Positions 1 through 5,500 of a stretch of DNA of 6,958 nucleotides are shown one piece after another. The position numbers and the translations under genes are program-made. Below the pieces are notes generated by a model. The model searched no databases. It saw only the letters and a list, made by a program, of their open reading frames with translations, and was not told the DNA's origin. This DNA is from an uncultured Saprospiraceae bacterium. GTDB taxonomy: Bacteria > Bacteroidota > Bacteroidia > Chitinophagales > Saprospiraceae. The stretch lies in contig CALHKJ010000393.1 in the NCBI GenBank assembly GCA_938033975.1, positions 1 to 6,958 on the forward strand. The letters run 5' to 3'. Numbering within the stretch: position 1 is the first letter of the stretch; every line of letters begins with the position of its first letter.

Positions 1-49
1 ACCTTTAAGACTTGTAAGATTCAGTTCCACGCTTTTTTAAAACGTAAAT
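1..49 (+). other. upstream edge of the PBP2 gene, possibly its out-of-frame 5' part
   Basis: Just upstream of the ATG at 50, the frame of the PBP2 gene is closed by a TAA at 38-40. The frame starting at base 1 is open from the window edge to a TGA at 70-72, so it overlaps the ATG by about 20 bases. A run of six T followed by four A (34-43) lies between them, a common site of single-base indels. The short peptide in the open frame is not recognisable as the usual PBP2 N-terminus, so I cannot say whether it is a frame-shifted continuation or unrelated. No promoter or clear ribosome binding site is visible here. Confidence 0.25.
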
Positions 50-1549
50 ATGAAAACACCTTCTTTAAATGAATTATCGCCAATTGAACCTGATACAAGA
101 TTACTACTTCATGAAATTCTTGTTGATAATCTTAAGTTTGATAAAGAAATTATATCAAAATATAAAGTGGTCACTGAATTTCAACGCCCCTCCAAAAAGG
201 TACTGATAACTGCTACAAATTTATTACCATTTTATGCGTTAGAACCCAAATATGAAGAGATTATGAGGGGCGACAAGGGTGTGCGTCATGTAATCACTGA
301 TAACCTTGGTCGTGTTGTAGAATCATTCAACAAAGGAGAGTTGGATAAAAAAGCTGTTCCTGGCACAAACATTATCACAAGTATTGATTTTGATCTCCAA
401 AAGTATGGAGAAGAATTGATGCAAGGAAAAAAAGGAAGTATCGTTGCCATTGAACCAAAAACAGGTGAAATTTTGTGTTCAATTTCAGCTCCTACTTATG
501 ACCCTAATGTCCTTAACCTTGACGAAGATAGAAGTAATGCCTTTGACGATTTAAGAGATGACATCAACAAGACTTTGTTGGATAGAACAGTCTCCGCTAA
601 ATACCCACCAGGATCCATCTTCAAACCAATACTATCCTTAATTGCCTTTCAAGAAGGAATTACCGGACCATATAAAGGTGTGAGTTGTCCTGGGTACTAC
701 GAGTATAATACTTTCAGATATAAATGCCATGATCACCCTTATCCATCTAATGTTGGAATAGCCTTGACACACTCATGCAATAGTTACTTTTTCGATATGA
801 TCAGGAAGACACTCGAGGTAAATGGCTATAACAAACCAGGAGAAGGCTTGGCAATGTTGGACCAATACCTTTACAAATTTGGTCTTGGAAGAAAGTTAGG
901 AGTAGATAACTCTATTGAATCCACAGGAAACATCCCTACTCCAAGTTACTATGATAGAAAATATGCCAATGAGATAAATGGATGGAAATCTACATATGTA
1001 ATGTCTATTGGAATTGGTCAAGGTGAGTTGGAGTTAACCACTGTGCAAATGGCTAATCTAGCTGCAATCATTGCCAATCGAGGTAAATATTACACACCTC
1101 ATTTGGTTAAGAGTTTTAGTAATTCAAATATGCAGATAGATCCGATGTATCAACAAATCCTTGATGTAGGCATTGATGAAGAACACTTCGAACCCGTTAT
1201 ACGAGGGATGGAACATGTGATCTCTTGGGGTACCGGAATTAATGCAAAGGTTCCAGGTGTAAAGGTCGCAGGAAAAACTGGAACTTCACAAAATCCACAT
1301 GGTGAGGACCACTCAGTATTTTTTGCATTTGCTCCAGTTGATGATCCTCAGATTGCCATCGCTGTATATGTTGAAAATGCAGGATTTGGTTCAGACTTTG
1401 CGGCACCGATTGCTGGTTTGATGGTGGAAAAATATTTGAAAAAAGAGATTTCTACTTATAGTAAATATAAAGAAGAACAAGTCAAGGCAATTCAATTAAT
1501 TAAAGTACCAGAGGCTGAACTAGTCCCAGAAACGGAAGAAGAATTATGA
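50..1549 (+). CDS. mrdA: penicillin-binding protein 2 (peptidoglycan D,D-transpeptidase), N-terminally short
   Basis: This is a class B penicillin-binding protein of the PBP2/MrdA type. In the family, the enzyme cross-links peptidoglycan peptides in the periplasm with RodA during cell elongation. All three active-site motifs are present: SxxK at 189-192 (S-I-F-K, after YPPG), SxN at 242-244 (S-C-N) and KTG at 409-411 (followed by T-S-Q-N-P-H-G). The strands before them (VAIEPKTGEIL at 132-142; GIGQGELELTTVQMANLAA at 321-339) are typical of PBP2. The product is 499 residues; Bacteroidota PBP2s are usually about 600-650. The transmembrane anchor and the R-G-x-I-x-D-R-N-G segment are missing, and the region before residue 63 aligns poorly. 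The start is simply the first ATG after an in-frame stop. The gene may be truncated, frame-shifted upstream or really start outside the window. It overlaps folA by 4 bp; no rodA follows. The catalytic domain call is firm, intactness is not. Confidence 0.9.
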   Translation: MKTPSLNELSPIEPDTRLLLHEILVDNLKFDKEIISKYKVVTEFQRPSKKVLITATNLLPFYALEPKYEEIMRGDKGVRHVITDNLGRVVESFNKGELDKKAVPGTNIITSIDFDLQKYGEELMQGKKGSIVAIEPKTGEILCSISAPTYDPNVLNLDEDRSNAFDDLRDDINKTLLDRTVSAKYPPGSIFKPILSLIAFQEGITGPYKGVSCPGYYEYNTFRYKCHDHPYPSNVGIALTHSCNSYFFDMIRKTLEVNGYNKPGEGLAMLDQYLYKFGLGRKLGVDNSIESTGNIPTPSYYDRKYANEINGWKSTYVMSIGIGQGELELTTVQMANLAAIIANRGKYYTPHLVKSFSNSNMQIDPMYQQILDVGIDEEHFEPVIRGMEHVISWGTGINAKVPGVKVAGKTGTSQNPHGEDHSVFFAFAPVDDPQIAIAVYVENAGFGSDFAAPIAGLMVEKYLKKEISTYSKYKEEQVKAIQLIKVPEAELVPETEEEL

Positions 1550-2040
1550 TAATATCCACTATCGTTGCCATGGGTAACAATCGGGAGATTGGGAGGGACA
1601 ATGATATTCCTTGGTATCTGCCAGAAGACTTAAAATATTTTAAGAAGAAGACCTTGAACCGCCCTATTATTATGGGTCGAAAATGCTTCCAATCTATTGG
1701 GAGGCCTCTTCCTAAAAGGACCAATATTATTATTACCAGAAATCCCTACTACATTGTCAGCAATGCTTTTGTCACGCACAGTTTGCCAGAGGCCTTAGAT
1801 ATTGCACAACAAAATGAAGAAGAAGAAATTTTCATAATTGGAGGTGGTGGTATCTATGATCTTAGCAAAGAACTTTGGGATAGAATGTACATTACTGAAG
1901 TTGATATAGATATTCCTGATGCAGATATTTTCTTTCCAGAAATGGATATGAGTAAATGGAAATTGGTTGAAGAAAATGCTCATAGTAAGGATGAGAAAAA
2001 TGAGTACGATTATGTTTTTAAGGTTTATGACAAAGTTTGA
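1546..2040 (+). CDS. folA: dihydrofolate reductase
   Basis: This is a 164-residue, full-length chromosomal-type dihydrofolate reductase, which reduces dihydrofolate to tetrahydrofolate with NADPH in the cytoplasm for thymidylate, purine and methionine synthesis. Visible family motifs are the N-terminal strand IISTIVAMGNNREIG, the substrate-site stretch IPWYLPEDLKYFK (21-33, with W23 and the catalytic acid D28), the NADPH-binding MGRKCFQSIGRPLP (43-56) and the glycine turn IIGGGGIYD (97-105). C47 stands where E. coli has Thr46, a residue usually kept as Thr that contacts the cofactor. The ATG overlaps the TGA of the upstream PBP2 gene (ATGA, 1546-1549), so the two are probably co-transcribed and translationally coupled. 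A weak purine stretch (GGAAGAAG) precedes the start. Thymidylate synthase, a frequent folA neighbour, is not in the window. Confidence 0.95.
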   Translation: MIISTIVAMGNNREIGRDNDIPWYLPEDLKYFKKKTLNRPIIMGRKCFQSIGRPLPKRTNIIITRNPYYIVSNAFVTHSLPEALDIAQQNEEEEIFIIGGGGIYDLSKELWDRMYITEVDIDIPDADIFFPEMDMSKWKLVEENAHSKDEKNEYDYVFKVYDKV

Positions 2041-2068
2041 GACTGGAGACGAAAGACGAAAGACGAAA
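2041..2068 (+). repeat. 7-bp intergenic tandem repeat (GACGAAA)
   Basis: Three perfect copies of GACGAAA (2048-2054, 2055-2061, 2062-2068) are preceded by a degenerate copy GACTGGA (2041-2047) and followed by a partial GA. The array begins at the base after the folA stop codon and lies 37 bases before the lipoprotein start. It is a simple-sequence repeat of purine-rich character; no function is evident. Confidence 0.85.
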
Positions 2069-2105
2069 GATTTAGAATTTGGTCTTAAGATGAAAATTTA
2101 GATAA

Positions 2106-2411
2106 ATGAAAAAGCTAAGTATTTTAATACAAGTTTTATTGGGTGTTTTAATTCTTAGTAATTGTGCAGAAAAAAACAAAGATCAAAGTAAATCCGATAT
2201 CATAAAAGAGGATTCTAATCATGCAGATTACTTACTAAAGGGTAAGGAAATTGCAATGTCAGCACAGGCTATACTAGGAAAAAATTTACTCACAGCTATT
2301 TCTAATAAAGGTACAGATGGAGCTTTATCTTTTTGCAATGAAAGAGCTATACCTCTTACCGATAGTGTTGCCACAGCATTAAAAACAAGTCTTTCGCAAG
2401 TCTTAAAATAA
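2106..2411 (+). CDS. small lipoprotein, truncated DUF3365-like (putative haem protein)
   Basis: The 101-residue product starts with a lipoprotein signal: two lysines, a hydrophobic stretch (residues 5-17) and a lipobox-like L-S-N-C ending at C20. It would therefore be lipidated after export and held at a membrane. After a polar linker (21-38), residues 46-92 resemble the start of DUF3365 (Tll0287-like) proteins. The resemblance includes the pattern A-x(3)-L-G-K-N-L, a GT-DGAL-FCN stretch with C77 and AIPLTDS at 81-87. Family members are normally much longer and continue into an R-x-S-x-K-x-R-N-P haem-binding segment. Here the frame stops at S-L-S-Q-V-L-K. The +1 frame at the same place reads A-S-L-K-I-K-D-Q-P and then stops, which looks like a decayed trace of that segment. 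The gene is likely a truncated or degenerating copy. It has no Shine-Dalgarno sequence, only an A/T-rich leader, and is convergent with the giant gene downstream. Confidence 0.6.
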   Translation: MKKLSILIQVLLGVLILSNCAEKNKDQSKSDIIKEDSNHADYLLKGKEIAMSAQAILGKNLLTAISNKGTDGALSFCNERAIPLTDSVATALKTSLSQVLK

Positions 2412-2423
2412 AAGACCAACCAT

Positions 2424-2452
2424 AAAAAAAGCAGATGCGTTTCCACATCTGC
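2424..2452 (-). terminator. rho-independent terminator of the giant minus-strand gene
   Basis: A perfect 7-bp inverted repeat, GCAGATG (2431-2437) and CATCTGC (2446-2452), encloses an 8-base loop. Read on the minus strand the stem is followed at once by seven T (2424-2430 are A on the plus strand). It lies about 70 bases past the stop of the minus-strand gene, as expected for its terminator. On the plus strand no T-run follows, so it is a poor terminator for the lipoprotein gene. Confidence 0.85.
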
Positions 2453-2519
2453 CCATATGAATCAAAACTCCTGATCTTTTGAGATTCCTCACTAAAATCT
2501 AAGATCTGGGATTTACATT
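2453..2519. other. convergent 3' intergenic spacer
   Basis: These 67 bases are the 3' untranslated end of the minus-strand gene, between its stop and its terminator. I see no gene, RNA or repeat in it, only scattered GATC/AGATCT-like words. Confidence 0.5.
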
Positions 2520-5500
2520 TTAATTTATTTTTACAAACCGTTGAGTTTGTGAAAATCCTTTTGCGGATACTTCTATTATGTAAGCACCTTCATTTAAATC
2601 TCTAATATCGATTATTGGTTCTTCACCTGCCGTAAGATCAATTTCTTTCACATATAATAATTTTCCAAAAGCATCATAAATTTTTGCTTCGCCTCTATTG
2701 GCTGGTGAACTATTAAAATCTAATGAAATTTGGTCATTACTAGGATTAGGATATATTGAATATCTAGCTTCAGCCTGTCCTCCGTCTGGATCTACAAAAT
2801 TATTCTCAATACAAAGAGATGCATTATCTTCAGACCAATCGAATGGAGTATTTCCAATACCATCATATTCAATACTATTGTTGATACTAAATGAAGGAAC
2901 AAAATCTCCAGTTGACCAAATTCCTGCTGCAATAGCTGTTTCAGATCTTTGGTGATCAGTAGAACCCCATTCTACATAATCAATTATAAAATCTGGGTTT
3001 CCAAAATCATTATTAGCTAATTGATCATTGTATAATGCAAGTTCACCGTCATTGGATGTTATACTTCCATTAATTTCGACTACTAAAATTTCTTGTGGAT
3101 CTAAGATATAATCACTTGAATTACATTCTAAAAATAAATTTTGAAGGTTTGCACCAAATGGAAATGACTCCAAATAATATCCAGACACGTCTATTGCAAC
3201 ATCACTTACATTCTTAATTTCTACAAAGTTATCTTCTGGAAAAATCTCGTTAATAACAATGCTATCATTCGACATGAGAATGCAATCCTCTTTGATTACT
3301 TGTACACTATTAGAGAAGTCAAAGCAACCTTCAAGGTCACCGATATCTTCTCCAACTTCTAAACCTGACAATCCGTCTTCGTATGTAATATTATACACCA
3401 GGCATATTCCTAGATCAGCATCGTCAAAATCCACTGTCTCAATCATAGTTGGTAATTCTAAAATAATACCTTGAAGATCAGTGACAACCCAATTAAAATT
3501 AACTCCAACCGTATCTGCTAAGGTAAGGCCATTTAAAAAATCTGGTGATTCATCTTTACAGAATGAAAAAGTATTCGGTGACAAGCTTCCTCCTAAAGGT
3601 TCAATTTTATTTATTGAAATATTGTTATCAGAAATATCAAAACAACCATCTAGCTGATTTACGTTTTCACCGACAAATAATCCTTCCAAACCATCTTCGT
3701 AAGCAATATGCCACAAGAAGCATGTTCCTTCATTCAAATTATTAAAGTTAAAACCAAGAATATCAGAAGGAACTGCAACGATATCACCTGTACTGTTTGT
3801 AATCAACCAACTCATATTTGTCCCTACTGCGCCAGACACATCAACATCTGTTACAAACTCATCAGCATCATTTATACATATTTCAGAAATCATTCCACTG
3901 ACAATTCCACCATTTGGAGAAATCTTATTAATGGTGATTGCATCAGTTAAATCAAAACAACCATCTAATTGATCTATATTATTATCTAAGACAAGTCCTT
4001 GTAGTCCAGTTTCATAAGCTAGATTATATAAAAAGCTAGTCCCTGGACCTGTTTGATCAAAGTCAATTTCATTTGTGCTTTCAGCAATATGTGTTATGAC
4101 ACCATCTTCATCTGTAACAATCCAATTGACATTTGGTCCAACAAAATCTGCTAAAGTGATTCCTGAAACATTATCAGCAACTCCATCAATACAAAAATTA
4201 AAAGGTCCTCCTGTAAGGTTACCCGCAAAAATTTCTGTTCTAGTCACCGTGATGTTCTCTGTTAAATCAAAACAACCTTCAAGATTTGTCAAAACACTAT
4301 CTATTACTAAGCCTTCAAGTCCATCATTGTAAGTAAGACTATATATCAAACTTGTTCCTGATCCAACTTCCTCAAAATTTACATTTTCTAAAGTATCAGG
4401 TAGGCCAATGATAACCCCAGCTTCATCTGTAATTACCCATGCTGTATTAGCACCGTCATTTCCGGTAAGGGCAAAATCAGAAATCATATCTGCAGTACCT
4501 TCAATACAGAAATCATACGGTCCTCCAACTAAGGTACCCGCTTCTGGAACTGTCCGATCGACAATGATAAAATTTGATAAACCAAATGTTCCTGACAAAC
4601 CTGATATATTAGCATTCTCAACTAATCCAGTGATTCCCGCCTCATAAGAGATGGAATAGATATAACATTCACCTACTCCTGCATCATTGAAGTTGACCAA
4701 TTCAATATTGTTTGGTAAGCCAATGATCATACCATCGGGATCAGTAATAATCCATCCAGTCACACTACCCATGTTGTCCGTTACTTCTAAATCTGAGACA
4801 AAATCATCCTCTTCATCGACGCAGAAATTAAAAGGTCCTCCAGAAAGTGTGCCTCCTAGTGAAGGCATTTTTGTCACAGTAATTGAATTAGATAAGGCAA
4901 AACATCCATTTATGTCATCAACATTATTCCCTTCAATAAATCCAGAAATTCCATCAAGGTATCCAATGTGCCAGATTAAACATTCGCCAATAGCTTGTTG
5001 ATCAAAATTAATGGATTCAATATCATCTGTTATAAAAGTTATGTCACCGTCTGGTGTAGTTACTACCCATTGTGCATTTGGAGCTACATTTCCAGTGAGT
5101 GAGATTCCAGTAGCATTATCTTCAATACCATCAATCGTGAAATTGAATGGCCCACCTTCTATTACTCCTGCAATAGGTGCAGATCTTGTTACAGTGATAC
5201 TATTCGACAGATCAAAACAACCTACTAATTCAGAAACATTATTTTCTAAAGAAAGACCTGTTAATCCATCTTGATAACTAATATTCCAAATCAAACATAT
5301 ACCACTTCCGGCTGCATTAAAATCAACATCAGTTATTTCTTCAGGCAATCCAACTATCAATCCGTCTTCATCAGTAATTATCCAAGAATTATTTTCACCT
5401 GATGCTCCAGAGAGGGTAATATTTGAAACAGTATCCATAACCATATCGATACAGAAATTGAATGGTCCTCCTTCTAGAATTCCTCCTGAAATGTCAGATC

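Noticed and set aside
1500..1724. Minus-strand frame of 74 codons opposite folA
   Set aside because: It lies wholly within the confidently coding mrdA-folA overlap and has no family resemblance; a shadow frame.
1795..1983. Minus-strand frame of 62 codons inside folA
   Set aside because: Antisense to a conserved folA region, low-complexity Phe/Ile-rich translation of an AT-rich strand; a shadow.
2228..2446. Minus-strand frame of 72 codons opposite the lipoprotein gene
   Set aside because: It starts inside the terminator stem and is antisense to the conserved DUF3365-like region.
2496..2519. Weak inverted repeat AAATC/GATTT downstream of the giant gene
   Set aside because: Only 5 bp of stem with a long loop and no T-run; likely chance in AT-rich DNA. 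The terminator at 2424-2452 is far better.
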